DNA from: an uncultured Gammaproteobacteria bacterium
Lineage (GTDB): Bacteria > Pseudomonadota > Gammaproteobacteria > DRJJ01
Direction: 5' to 3'
Length of the DNA stretch: 64,000 nt
Assembly: GCA_947258795.1 (NCBI GenBank)
Contig: CAMYJU010000003.1
Coordinates: forward strand, 62,001-126,000
Shown one piece after another: positions 50,107 through 61,369 of the stretch. A program made the translations under genes and the position numbers. The stretch's first letter is position 1, and each line of letters opens with the position of its first letter. Below the pieces are notes generated by a model. It was not told the DNA's origin and made no database searches. It worked only from the letters and a program-made list of their open reading frames with translations.

Positions 50107-50820
50107 ATGAAGCGCATACTGGTAGTTGAAGACAATCTGGATATAGCCAATCTGGTTGCGATGCACCTGCGAGACATGGGTGCGACGGTCGATCTGGAAA
50201 ATAACGGGCACGACGGCCTGAAACAGGCCAAAGCGATAGATTATGATCTGGTCATCCTAGACCTGATGTTACCCGGCATGGATGGTCTCGAGGTGTGTAC
50301 CGAGCTACGCAAGCGTGCTGCCTATACCCCTATCCTGATGTTGACAGCCAAGACGGCCGAGGCCGACCGCGTACTGGGGTTGGATACAGGCGCCGACGAT
50401 TACCTGACCAAGCCATTCAGCGTACGTGAGCTGATTGCGCGTGTGAAAGCTATTTTTCGTCGTGTAGAGTCCATGGTGCAGCAGGACAGTGAAGATGCCG
50501 AGGTGGTGCAGGCCGGTGAGCTGCGTATCGAGCAACAGACACGACTGGTCAAGGTTGGCGATCAAGCCATCGACCTGACCGCCCGCGAATTCGATCTGTT
50601 ATGGCATTTTGCTGCGCATCCCGGTCAGGTGTTTACCCGGAGCCAGCTGCTGGACCGGGTGTGGGGTTACGGCCACGACGGTTATGAACATACGGTCAAT
50701 TCACATATCAACCGACTACGCTCCAAGATCGAAAAAAATCCGGCCAGCCCGGCCTATATCCTGACCGTGTGGGGAGTCGGCTACAAGTTTGTGAATCATG
50801 CGGAAGGTCGTTCGGCATGA
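50107..50820 (+). CDS. OmpR-family response regulator
   Basis: A 237-residue DNA-binding response regulator. The receiver domain covers about 1-120 with the acidic pocket ED near residues 8-9, the phosphorylated Asp52 in VILDLMLPGMDG and Lys near 102 in YLTKPFSV. A winged-helix domain follows (about 140-235), with the DLTAREFDLLWHFA segment. The histidine kinase gene overlaps its stop in an ATGA junction, so the two form a pair. Confidence 0.95.
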   Translation: MKRILVVEDNLDIANLVAMHLRDMGATVDLENNGHDGLKQAKAIDYDLVILDLMLPGMDGLEVCTELRKRAAYTPILMLTAKTAEADRVLGLDTGADDYLTKPFSVRELIARVKAIFRRVESMVQQDSEDAEVVQAGELRIEQQTRLVKVGDQAIDLTAREFDLLWHFAAHPGQVFTRSQLLDRVWGYGHDGYEHTVNSHINRLRSKIEKNPASPAYILTVWGVGYKFVNHAEGRSA

Positions 50821-52286
50821 TGTTCAACAAGCTCTATCACAAGATTGCAACCATTCTGTTCGCGGTGGTGTTTCTGATCGGGATCGCGTTTTACCTGGTG
50901 CTATCCTATAGCGCCGGGCAATACCAGCAAGAGGTTGCGCAGAAACTGAATATCGGACTGGCGCAGCATATCGTCGAGGAAGAGGCCTGGCTGGCCGGTG
51001 AAAAGGTCAATCACCAGGCACTGGAAAAACTGTTCCACAACCTGATGGTGATCAATCCGACCATCGAAGTCTATCTGTTGAACCCGGAAGGAAAAATTCT
51101 CGATTACGCAGCGCCGAAGGGCAAGATCAAGCGTCAGTCGGTAGATGTGGTGCCGATCAGGCATTATCTGCAAGGCAATGTGACCTATCCATTTGCCGGC
51201 GATGATCCACGTTCGTTACAGCGTCAGAAGGTTTTTTCGGTCGCAGAGATTAAAGGCAAGGAGGGCCTGGCAGGCTATGTGTATGTGATCCTGGGCGGTG
51301 AATTGCTGGACGGTATCAATGAGCGGATCAAGGACAGTTACATTCTGAAATACGCGATGTTTATGCTGCTCGCAGCGTTGCTGGTTGCCCTGCTCGCCGG
51401 ACTGGGCAGTTTTTCCTTTGTGACACGACGTATCCGTAAGCTGTCCGATATCATGCAGGCATACAGCCAGAATCCGGACCGGCAGGGCGAGCGCTTTGCG
51501 GTTGCTGACGGATCCAGCGACGAAATTGATCAGTTGGGAGCCAGTTTTAATGACATGGCAGACCGTATCGATCAGCAGGTCGAGTCGCTGAGACAAAATG
51601 ATGCACAACGGCGCGAGCTGATTGCCAATGTCTCACATGACCTGCGTACCCCGTTGACTTCATTGCACGGTTATCTGGAAACCCTGTTGCTGAAGGATGC
51701 CGACCTCAGTGTGGCAGAAAAACGCCACTACCTTGAGATCGCTAACGCACGCAGCAAGCAGTTGAACGACCTGATAGCTGAACTGTTTGAGCTGGCCAAA
51801 CTGGATTCCTGCACCACGCTGATGAATGTCGAGGCCTTCTCCCTCGGTGAACTGGTACAGGACGTAATACAGAAGTTTCAGTTACAGGCCGAAAAACGCG
51901 GTATACACTTGCAGGCACAGTTCGTTTCAGACCTGCCGTACGCCTATGGCGATATCGGCCTGATGCAACGTGTGCTGGACAACCTGGTCGAGAACGCCTT
52001 GCGCCATACACCCAAGGGTGGGCAGGTCAGTATTACACTCGATGCCAACCCGGACAAGCTGACCGTCAGGGTGGCCGACAATGGTTGCGGTATTCCGCCA
52101 TCCGAACTAGCTCATATCTTTGACCGTTTTTATCGTATGGAAAAGAATCGTGAGAATGCCGAGCATGCCGGACTGGGTCTGGCCATTGCCAAGCGCATAC
52201 TGGACCTGCATGGCAGTGTGATACGTGCGCATAGCCAGTTACAACAGGGCACCACCTTCGAGTTCAATGTCCCCTCCTACCACTGA
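50817..52286 (+). CDS. Membrane sensor histidine kinase
   Basis: A 489-residue kinase that overlaps the response regulator by four bases. Transmembrane segments lie at about residues 11-30 and 180-200, with a periplasmic sensor region between them. A HAMP domain (about 200-255) and a coiled linker precede the phospho-accepting box ANVSHDLRTPLTS near residue 280. The ATPase domain has the N box VLDNLVENALRHT, the DNGCGIP loop and HAGLGLAIAKRIL. The signal is unknown. The spondin-domain gene lies downstream after 130 bases and could be a target. Confidence 0.95.
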   Translation: MMFNKLYHKIATILFAVVFLIGIAFYLVLSYSAGQYQQEVAQKLNIGLAQHIVEEEAWLAGEKVNHQALEKLFHNLMVINPTIEVYLLNPEGKILDYAAPKGKIKRQSVDVVPIRHYLQGNVTYPFAGDDPRSLQRQKVFSVAEIKGKEGLAGYVYVILGGELLDGINERIKDSYILKYAMFMLLAALLVALLAGLGSFSFVTRRIRKLSDIMQAYSQNPDRQGERFAVADGSSDEIDQLGASFNDMADRIDQQVESLRQNDAQRRELIANVSHDLRTPLTSLHGYLETLLLKDADLSVAEKRHYLEIANARSKQLNDLIAELFELAKLDSCTTLMNVEAFSLGELVQDVIQKFQLQAEKRGIHLQAQFVSDLPYAYGDIGLMQRVLDNLVENALRHTPKGGQVSITLDANPDKLTVRVADNGCGIPPSELAHIFDRFYRMEKNRENAEHAGLGLAIAKRILDLHGSVIRAHSQLQQGTTFEFNVPSYH

Positions 52287-52416
52287 ACGCAATCCATGGT
52301 ATTTTTCTGATAGTTAGATCTGTTTTATTTCGTGATAGAAAAGTGAACTTTTCGTGATTGTGCTGTGACATCTGTTTGTCATTCTGTCGCTCTGGATAAA
52401 CAGATACGGAAGGAGT

Positions 52417-53097
52417 ATGCAGATGAACAAGTTATTTAAATATGCCAGTGTGGGCCTGATTCTGTCAGTTGCTGCCAATGTGGCAATGGCCAGGCATGAC
52501 GGGGGTGATATCACTGGTAACTGTGCGGTGACGATAACCAATCTGACACCCGGACAGACGTTCACGCCAATCATGGTCGCCAGCACGGTTGAAGGCCAGC
52601 ATGTGTTCAGTCTGGGTAGTGTGGCATCGAGTGATCTGGAGGCGGTAGCCGAGAGTGGTGATACTGGGCCGTTGGAAGCCACATTGATCAACAACGGTGT
52701 GGCGTTGGCAACTGCCTCCAGCGGTGCACTGCTGGATCCTGGGCAGAGCGTAACTGTGAATATACCGGCGTCGGGCAAGTTCCGCTATCTAAGTATTGCA
52801 TCAATGCTGGTTCCGACCAATGATGGCTTTATTGCAGTCAACAATATCGCCTTACCAAAGGTAATCGGTAAACGCGTGACTGCTTTTTCTCGCGTCTATG
52901 ATGCGGGTACCGAAACCAATGACGAGCTTTGTGGCAATATACCCGGTCCGTTCTGTGGCGGTGAGCCATTCAATGCCGCATCCGGTGAAGGTTTTGTGCA
53001 TGTACATAACGGTATACATGGCATCGGCGATCTGTCCCCTGCGCAGTTTGACTGGAAAAACCCGGCTGCGAAGATCATGATCACATGTAGTCAATAA
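52417..53097 (+). CDS. Exported spondin-domain protein
   Basis: A 226-residue protein with a signal peptide ending near residue 26 (LILSVAANVAMA). The mature part matches the spondin N domain family (CAVTITNLTPGQTFTPIMVA, HVFSLGSVASSDLEAVAESG, SMLVPTNDGFIAVNN), a beta-sandwich known from animal extracellular matrix proteins and found in many bacteria. Its bacterial role is unknown. Four cysteines in the mature part could form two disulfides. A ribosome-binding site (GAAGGAG) precedes the start. A second ATG at 52423 is possible. Confidence 0.88.
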   Translation: MQMNKLFKYASVGLILSVAANVAMARHDGGDITGNCAVTITNLTPGQTFTPIMVASTVEGQHVFSLGSVASSDLEAVAESGDTGPLEATLINNGVALATASSGALLDPGQSVTVNIPASGKFRYLSIASMLVPTNDGFIAVNNIALPKVIGKRVTAFSRVYDAGTETNDELCGNIPGPFCGGEPFNAASGEGFVHVHNGIHGIGDLSPAQFDWKNPAAKIMITCSQ

Positions 53098-53403
53098 CCT
53101 GACTCAAGTTCCTGCCCCTGCCATGTTAAACAGGCAGGGGTTTTCTTTTTTTGCCTGGTAGTACCCGGGATCCGCTTTATTGTCCGCCAGTTGCGCAACG
53201 CTATAAGACTCGTTGATCCTCCACCGTCTTTATTACGGTTTTCATATACATAGATTAAAAGATATATATCCATGCATAATTCACCGGTAGTGGGCAATAA
53301 CAATGATTGAATATCTGCATGGCGTCAGATTCTGGTCTATAAAATACTTATGGAATATGATGTGTGGTGTCTACCGACCAGGACAGTCGGCGAGGAGTGA
53401 GTG
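53098..53403. other. Intergenic region with terminator
   Basis: These 306 bases follow the spondin-domain gene. They hold a terminator at 53111-53147 and the probable promoter of the small DUF3330 gene. No gene of convincing length is present. Confidence 0.5.
53111..53147 (+). terminator. Intrinsic terminator after the spondin-domain gene
   Basis: The stem CCCCTGCC/GGCAGGGG with a ten-base loop is followed by TTTTC and TTTTTTT. It ends the transcript of the spondin-domain gene 14 bases after its stop. Confidence 0.92.
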
Positions 53404-53577
53404 ATGAAAGAAAACAAACCACAAGTTGAAGACGAAAAAGTCGAGTGCTCTGTTTGTCTGAAAGAAGTTCCTGTTTCCGAGGCGGTTAATGAAGAGGCAA
53501 CAGATTATGTTGTGCACTTCTGTGGTCTGGACTGCTACGAAAAATGGAAACAGCAGTCAGAGAACAAATCTGAATAA
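53404..53577 (+). CDS. Small DUF3330-like cysteine-pair protein
   Basis: A 57-residue protein, MKENKPQ... to NKSE. It has the pattern CSVCLKEVPVSEA near residue 15 and YVVHFCGLDCYEKW near 38, two CxxC-type pairs that probably bind a metal ion such as zinc. This fits the DUF3330 family, some members of which occur with mercury resistance genes. The ATG at 53404 has a GAGGAG ribosome-binding site nine bases before it. No mer genes are nearby. Confidence 0.8.
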   Translation: MKENKPQVEDEKVECSVCLKEVPVSEAVNEEATDYVVHFCGLDCYEKWKQQSENKSE

Positions 53578-53757
53578 ACTGTTCACCGCAGGCAGCATCG
53601 ATCAGCCGTGGTCGTATGCCTGCCTTTGTCACTGATCAGCTTGCAAGAGTCGAATCCCGTCCCCCCTGGCCCGGTCGGTTTCTGTTTCTGACCGCTCGCC
53701 TGTAGTACGGCGGTTGTCAATTTCGCACTTGCGGACGATTCCCGATATGATTGAAGC

Positions 53758-53886
53758 ATGATCCTGAATGAACTTCGTTATCTGTTTGCGGTTGCACGTG
53801 AGCGCCATTTTGGCCGGACAGCGCAGTCCTGCCATGTCTCGCAGCCGACCCTGTGTGTCGCGTTCAACAGGCCAGTCAAAGTATGA
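53758..53886 (+). pseudogene. Truncated OxyR/LysR-type regulator, N-terminal helix-turn-helix only
   Basis: A 42-codon frame begins MILNELRYLFAVARERHFGR and continues into AQSCHVSQPTLCV, the DNA-binding helix-turn-helix of OxyR-like LysR regulators. After QPTL it diverges and stops, so the ligand-binding domain and most of the gene are gone. In many bacteria OxyR controls peroxide genes; this remnant lies directly upstream of the rubrerythrin gene, so an intact copy may once have controlled it. It is too short to make a regulator. Confidence 0.75.
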
Positions 53887-53889
53887 TAG

Positions 53890-53918
53890 TTATTAACTAT
53901 TATAAAATTAGTTATAAT
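53890..53918 (+). promoter_or_regulatory. Rubrerythrin promoter overlapped by an inverted repeat
   Basis: A perfect TATAAT at 53913 has a weak TTATTA at 53890 spaced 17 bases upstream. ATTATAA (53899-53905) and TTATAAT (53912-53918) form a perfect inverted repeat with a six-base spacer that covers the -10 element. The repeat resembles a PerR/Fur-family box (TTATAAT-ATTATAA), but the half-sites are spaced differently. Confidence 0.5.
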
Positions 53919-53946
53919 CAATTAGATTAATCAATGTGCGGGACAT

Positions 53947-53984
53947 ATGATTCTCTGCGTAGACAACGAACCACGGAGAATCAT
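53947..53984 (+). promoter_or_regulatory. Inverted repeat covering the rubrerythrin ribosome-binding site and start
   Basis: ATGATTCTC (53947-53955) and GAGAATCAT (53976-53984) are perfectly complementary over nine bases, extended by CGT/ACG inside. The second arm includes the ribosome-binding site GGAGA and the first two bases of ATG 53983. In the transcript a hairpin would hide both, so translation may be regulated. Confidence 0.6.
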
Positions 53985-54459
53985 GATGAACAACGAAAAT
54001 TCCATAACGATACAGAACCTTGAGGCGGCATTTGCCGGTGAATCGATGGCCCATATCAAATACCTGTATTTTGCTAAAGTATGCCGGGCGCAGGGCGATG
54101 ATCAGACTGCAAGGGTGTTTGAGGATACCGCCCGTCAGGAAGTGCAGCATGCATTTGGCCATCTTGACCTGTTGATGCCGGCTGAGCGGTTAACGCCGGC
54201 GGCATGCCTGGAAATGGCGATCGAGGGCGAGACCCATGAGTACACTGAGATGTACCCGAAATTCCGGCACCTGGCGGAACAGGAAGGCAACGAGGCCGCG
54301 GTCAGGGAAATGGATGAGCAGATTGAAGAGTCACGCGAACATGCACAGATGTTCCAGAAGACACTGGAGATCGCACAGAAACGTTTTGACGCCCTGACCC
54401 GTGTCGAGCAAAAACATGCCGATCACTATCGTCAGACGTTAGAAACAATTAACAGCTGA
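53983..54459 (+). CDS. Rubrerythrin-type diiron protein
   Basis: A 158-residue ferritin-like protein. Glutamate and histidine iron ligands are visible in FAGESMAHIKY near residue 20, TARQEVQHAFGH near 50, EGETHEYTEMYP near 85 and EESREHAQMFQ near 118. It lacks the C-terminal rubredoxin domain of classical rubrerythrins. A separate rubredoxin and a reductase are encoded next to it, so electrons could pass NADH to reductase to rubredoxin to this protein to reduce hydrogen peroxide. I chose ATG 53983, with GGAGA upstream; a second ATG follows at once. Confidence 0.92.
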   Translation: MMNNENSITIQNLEAAFAGESMAHIKYLYFAKVCRAQGDDQTARVFEDTARQEVQHAFGHLDLLMPAERLTPAACLEMAIEGETHEYTEMYPKFRHLAEQEGNEAAVREMDEQIEESREHAQMFQKTLEIAQKRFDALTRVEQKHADHYRQTLETINS

Positions 54460-54510
54460 TCGCTACAGTTAGCAGTATTATAAAACAGAATTGAAAATTG
54501 GAGATTGAAC

Positions 54511-54675
54511 ATGAAGAGATGGCAATGTGTGGTATGTGGATTTATCTATGATGAAAGTGCGGGTTTGCCTGAGGAAGGGATCGCGTCCGGCACGCGCTGG
54601 GACGATATCCCGGATGACTGGGCATGCCCGGACTGCGGTGTCGGTAAATCCGACTTTGATATGGTTGAAATCTGA
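54511..54675 (+). CDS. Rubredoxin
   Basis: A 54-residue rubredoxin with the two iron-binding pairs CVVC near residue 6 and CPDC near 39. It has the classical length and composition, with conserved Trp, Tyr and Asp around the iron ([26 protein letters not shown]). It is 51 bases downstream of rubrerythrin and 15 before the reductase. GGAGATTG precedes the ATG. Confidence 0.95.
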   Translation: MKRWQCVVCGFIYDESAGLPEEGIASGTRWDDIPDDWACPDCGVGKSDFDMVEI

Positions 54676-54690
54676 GCATAGGAACAGAAT

Positions 54691-55836
54691 ATGTCAGACC
54701 CAGTAATCATCATAGGCAGTGGCCTGGGCGGCTACACCGTGGCCAGGGAATGGCGCAAACGGGATAGCCAGACTCCGCTGATGCTGATCAGCGCCGACGG
54801 CGGCGAATCCTATTCCAAGCCGATGTTGTCCAATGCGCTGGACAAGGGCAAGACGGCCGCGGCACTGGTCATGGCGGACGCCGGGAAAATGGCCGAGACC
54901 CTGAACGCGGATATTCGTACCCGTGTGCGGGTCGAGGCGATTGATCCCGGGCAGCACCGTATCGTGACCACCGCCGGGGAGTACCGCTATAGCAAGCTGG
55001 TACTGGCCATGGGTGCTAATCCGATCAGGCTGATGTTCAAGGGGAATGCCGCCAACGAGGTACTGTCAGTCAATAACCTGGACGATTACCGCTTGTTCAG
55101 GGAGCAACTGCAAGACAAACAACGGGTGACCATTATCGGCGCCGGATTGATCGGCTGCGAGTTTGCGAATGATCTGTGTGGCCAGGGTGTCCAGGTGCAA
55201 CTGGTCGATCTGGCCGAGCAGCCGCTTGGCCGCTTGCTGCCGCAAAAAATGGCCGCAACGGTGCAACAGGCCCTCTCACAGACAGGTGTTAGCTGGTACC
55301 TGGGTCGTTCAGTCAAGGAAATCAACAGCGCGCAGCATGGCTATCAACTGGATCTCGATGATGGCAGCAGGATAGCGTCCGACCTGGTGGTGTCGGCAGT
55401 CGGCTTACAGCCGGTGACGGACATTGCGGTACAGGCCGGTATCGATTGCAATCGTGGCTTAGTCGTAAACCGCCAATTACGAACCAGCGCCAGTGATGTG
55501 TATGCGCTCGGAGATTGTGCCGAGGTGGAAGGCCTGGTATTGCCTTTTGTTATGCCATTGATGAATGCAGCAAGAACGCTCGCCGCCAACCTGGCCGGTG
55601 ACGAGAGCGAGGTGAGCTATCCGGCCATGCCGGTGGTGGTGAAAACACCGGCGATACCGCTGGTTGTGTGTCCACCATCGGCAAACCAGCAGGGGTCCTG
55701 GACTGAGACAGCGCAGGATGACAGCATGGTCAGCCTGTGTCGTTCAGCTGACGGTGAGTTACTGGGTTTTGCGCTGTGCGGCAGTGCGGTTGATCAAAAG
55801 GCGAAACTGGCCAGCCAGATAAAGCCCTGGCTATGA
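54691..55836 (+). CDS. Rubredoxin-NAD(+) reductase
   Basis: A 381-residue flavoprotein of the pyridine-nucleotide disulfide reductase superfamily. The FAD site is GSGLGGYTVAREW near residue 8, the NAD site is GAGLIGCEFANDL near 150, and the second FAD motif is VYALGDCAEV near 270. It has no redox-active cysteine pair, as expected for rubredoxin reductases. Its position right after rubrerythrin and rubredoxin supports the role of supplying electrons from NADH. Confidence 0.93.
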   Translation: MSDPVIIIGSGLGGYTVAREWRKRDSQTPLMLISADGGESYSKPMLSNALDKGKTAAALVMADAGKMAETLNADIRTRVRVEAIDPGQHRIVTTAGEYRYSKLVLAMGANPIRLMFKGNAANEVLSVNNLDDYRLFREQLQDKQRVTIIGAGLIGCEFANDLCGQGVQVQLVDLAEQPLGRLLPQKMAATVQQALSQTGVSWYLGRSVKEINSAQHGYQLDLDDGSRIASDLVVSAVGLQPVTDIAVQAGIDCNRGLVVNRQLRTSASDVYALGDCAEVEGLVLPFVMPLMNAARTLAANLAGDESEVSYPAMPVVVKTPAIPLVVCPPSANQQGSWTETAQDDSMVSLCRSADGELLGFALCGSAVDQKAKLASQIKPWL

Positions 55837-55840
55837 ACTA

Positions 55841-56107
55841 TCAGTCGCTAAGGACGGTGTGTTGCCGTACCAGCCTGAGTTTTTGTTGACGGTTTAATTT
55901 CCTGATTTCAGCTTCACGCTTGCAGGCCTCGGAACGATTGTTGACAGCCTCGCAATATACCAACTCCACTGGTTGACGCGCGCGGGTATAGCGGGCGGCC
56001 GACCTGGTATTGCTGTTGTGTTCATCGATACGTCGCTGAACATCAGTACAGACGCCGGTATACAATGAATCGTCGGCACAACGTACGATATAGGTAAACC
56101 AGGTCAT
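55841..56107 (-). CDS. GIY-YIG nuclease-superfamily protein (UPF0213)
   Basis: An 88-residue protein with the GIY-YIG nuclease fold: YIVRCADDSLYTGVCTD at the start, a conserved arginine and glutamate (EACKREAEIRKL). This is the YhbQ/UPF0213 type; the biological role is not known. It overlaps the upstream START-domain gene by four bases. Confidence 0.9.
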   Translation of the reverse strand: MTWFTYIVRCADDSLYTGVCTDVQRRIDEHNSNTRSAARYTRARQPVELVYCEAVNNRSEACKREAEIRKLNRQQKLRLVRQHTVLSD

Positions 56108-56820
56108 GGTGAGCGGGATTCAAATCCGGTTGCGATACCGTCCGTGCCGTAGATCAGGCGTTGTTGCTGGTAGACCGGTTTCTGCACAATGTCACGCAGC
56201 TTGCTGAGTGTGTAGAAGGGTATATCGATCAGCAGGCCGTTGATCAGCCAGGCCGGGAGATTGCCGGCCGGCTCGGTATGTTGCTGCCAGATGACTTCGG
56301 TCCAGTTATCAGCGAGTGGGGTAAAGCGATAAAACCCGCTAGAGCGTGTGATCATGACCAGGTCCAGGCTACGGATATGATCACAGCCCGCGGTATGCCT
56401 GGTTTCACAAAAGTCAGGGTTGGCATTCATCTGCATGGTTACCACCTTGCTGACCGGGTCCTGGTTGATAGCGGTATGGAAGATCAGCCCACGATCGGTT
56501 ACAAACCAGGGCATTTTGCTGACCTGGAAATTATAGCGCTCGACGAACCTGACCTGGTGCAACATTAACGGCTGTGCGCAATTATGTACCCAGTCAGGAC
56601 AGGCATCGGTGTCATCCATTACCGCCAGCAGGCTGTCTAGGCTGGCATGGATCCTGGTTACGCTCCTGAACTGCTTGATTGCTGAATCAGGCAAGTCGCG
56701 CAGATAAACCCGAATACCCTCCTCGTCCCGGTATAACTGCCATGGCTGTGCGTATGCGTGTGTGTTACCTAACTGAAATAACACCGCCAAGGCGAGAGTT
56801 CTGGCAATAAGGGCATTCAT
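56104..56820 (-). CDS. Exported START-domain protein
   Basis: A 238-residue protein with a signal peptide (LALAVLFQLGNTHAYA) and a START lipid-binding fold (YRDEEGIRVYLRDLPDS, LLAVMDDTDACPDWVHNC, TEVIWQQHTEPAGNLPAWLIN). Four cysteines suggest disulfides in the periplasm. I chose ATG 56820, which starts the signal peptide; an in-frame GTG at 56856 overlaps hemF. It may bind lipids or hydrophobic ligands; none is known. Confidence 0.85.
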   Translation of the reverse strand: MNALIARTLALAVLFQLGNTHAYAQPWQLYRDEEGIRVYLRDLPDSAIKQFRSVTRIHASLDSLLAVMDDTDACPDWVHNCAQPLMLHQVRFVERYNFQVSKMPWFVTDRGLIFHTAINQDPVSKVVTMQMNANPDFCETRHTAGCDHIRSLDLVMITRSSGFYRFTPLADNWTEVIWQQHTEPAGNLPAWLINGLLIDIPFYTLSKLRDIVQKPVYQQQRLIYGTDGIATGFESRSP

Positions 56821-56842
56821 GTGCGAGTGATTGCTACCGGTC

Positions 56843-60207
<3,365 letters not shown>

Positions 60208-60254
60208 CGGACGGGCGCTTTGTTCTATGTCATGGTTATGTGGATGCTGCGGGA

Positions 60255-60812
60255 TCAGGCGGAACGAAAGACCTTACCACTCAGTAGATCTCTGATCTCG
60301 GTCGGCTTGCTGTGTTTGCCGGTTTCACCCCCCAGTATATGTCGAATCCGGTTATGTAGCTGCAATTGTACCTGCAATCGTGACCTGGCCGGGCGCTTGC
60401 CACTGAGATTGGCGCTGGTCGAGACGATGGCCTGTCCGGCAGCGCGGCATAGCGCGGCCGCAACCGGATGGGCGGTGACCCTGACGGCGATACTGGTGTG
60501 CTGACCGCGCAGCCATAGCGGCGTCTGTTCAGATGCCGGTACCAGCCAGGTAGTCGGCCCCGGCCAGCTGGCATCCAGCCTGGCCTGCATAGTATCGCTT
60601 AGCTTAGCCATGAATGGCCGCAATTGTGACTGATCGGACGCAATCAGGATCAGGCCTTTTTCAACAGGCCGATCCTTGATTTGCAGTAGTCTGAGTACGG
60701 CAGCGGCATTGTAGGGATCGCAACCGAGGCCATAAACGGCCTCGGTCGGATAGGCGATGATTTCGCCGAGTTGCAGCGCGCGGACGGCCTGTTGCAGCTG
60801 CCAGCGGTTCAT
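60255..60812 (-). CDS. tsaC: Threonylcarbamoyl-AMP synthase TsaC
   Basis: TsaC makes threonylcarbamoyl-AMP for the t6A37 modification of tRNAs that read ANN codons. The 185-residue protein has the YrdC domain with IAYPTEAVYGLGCDPYN near residue 18, LIASDQSQL and the SANLSGK motif near 145. I chose ATG 60812; an in-frame TTG farther upstream overlaps purE. The length matches TsaC rather than the longer Sua5. Confidence 0.94.
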   Translation of the reverse strand: MNRWQLQQAVRALQLGEIIAYPTEAVYGLGCDPYNAAAVLRLLQIKDRPVEKGLILIASDQSQLRPFMAKLSDTMQARLDASWPGPTTWLVPASEQTPLWLRGQHTSIAVRVTAHPVAAALCRAAGQAIVSTSANLSGKRPARSRLQVQLQLHNRIRHILGGETGKHSKPTEIRDLLSGKVFRSA

Positions 60813-60822
60813 CGTATCGGCG

Positions 60823-61323
60823 TCAGAGGGTTTTTTGCAGCTCGGCGTCTTTGGCAATCACGGACTCGGCGTTGGCCTCGCGTTCACTGCGCAAGCGGTC
60901 GGCCAGACCGGCATCGGTCTGCGCGAGTATCTGTGCTGCCAGATAGGCCGCATTCTTGGCCCCGGCCTTGCCGATCGCGACACAGGCTACCGGTATACCA
61001 CCCGGCATTTGTACGGTTGATAGTAGCGAGTCCATGCCCTTCAGTGGTCCGGCATCCAGTGGCACGCCGATCACCGGCTTCAGGGTCAGTCCGGCGACGG
61101 TACCGGCCAGGTGAGCCGCCAGTCCGGCAGCTGCAATAAACACACCGCAACCGCGCGATTCAGCGTCCTTGACGTAGGCATGGGTGGCTGCCGGAGTGCG
61201 GTGGGCCGAGGTAATCTTGACCTCGAACGGGACCTGCAGTGATTTGAGCACATCCATGGTGGCCTGCATCACGGGCAGGTCGGAGTCTGATCCCATTAAT
61301 ATAGCTACAAATGATTCTGACAT
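60823..61323 (-). CDS. purE: N5-carboxyaminoimidazole ribonucleotide mutase PurE
   Basis: PurE moves the carboxyl group of N5-CAIR to give CAIR in purine synthesis. The 166-residue product has [10 protein letters not shown] near residue 11, SAHRTP near 40 with the catalytic histidine and AGLAAHLAG near 72. It is the class I form. The partner gene purK is not in the window; tsaC follows 10 bases downstream. Confidence 0.96.
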   Translation of the reverse strand: MSESFVAILMGSDSDLPVMQATMDVLKSLQVPFEVKITSAHRTPAATHAYVKDAESRGCGVFIAAAGLAAHLAGTVAGLTLKPVIGVPLDAGPLKGMDSLLSTVQMPGGIPVACVAIGKAGAKNAAYLAAQILAQTDAGLADRLRSEREANAESVIAKDAELQKTL

Positions 61324-61369
61324 GTTGTTTTCCAGTATGTAGGGTTAATACCTGTAGTGAGTAATTTTG

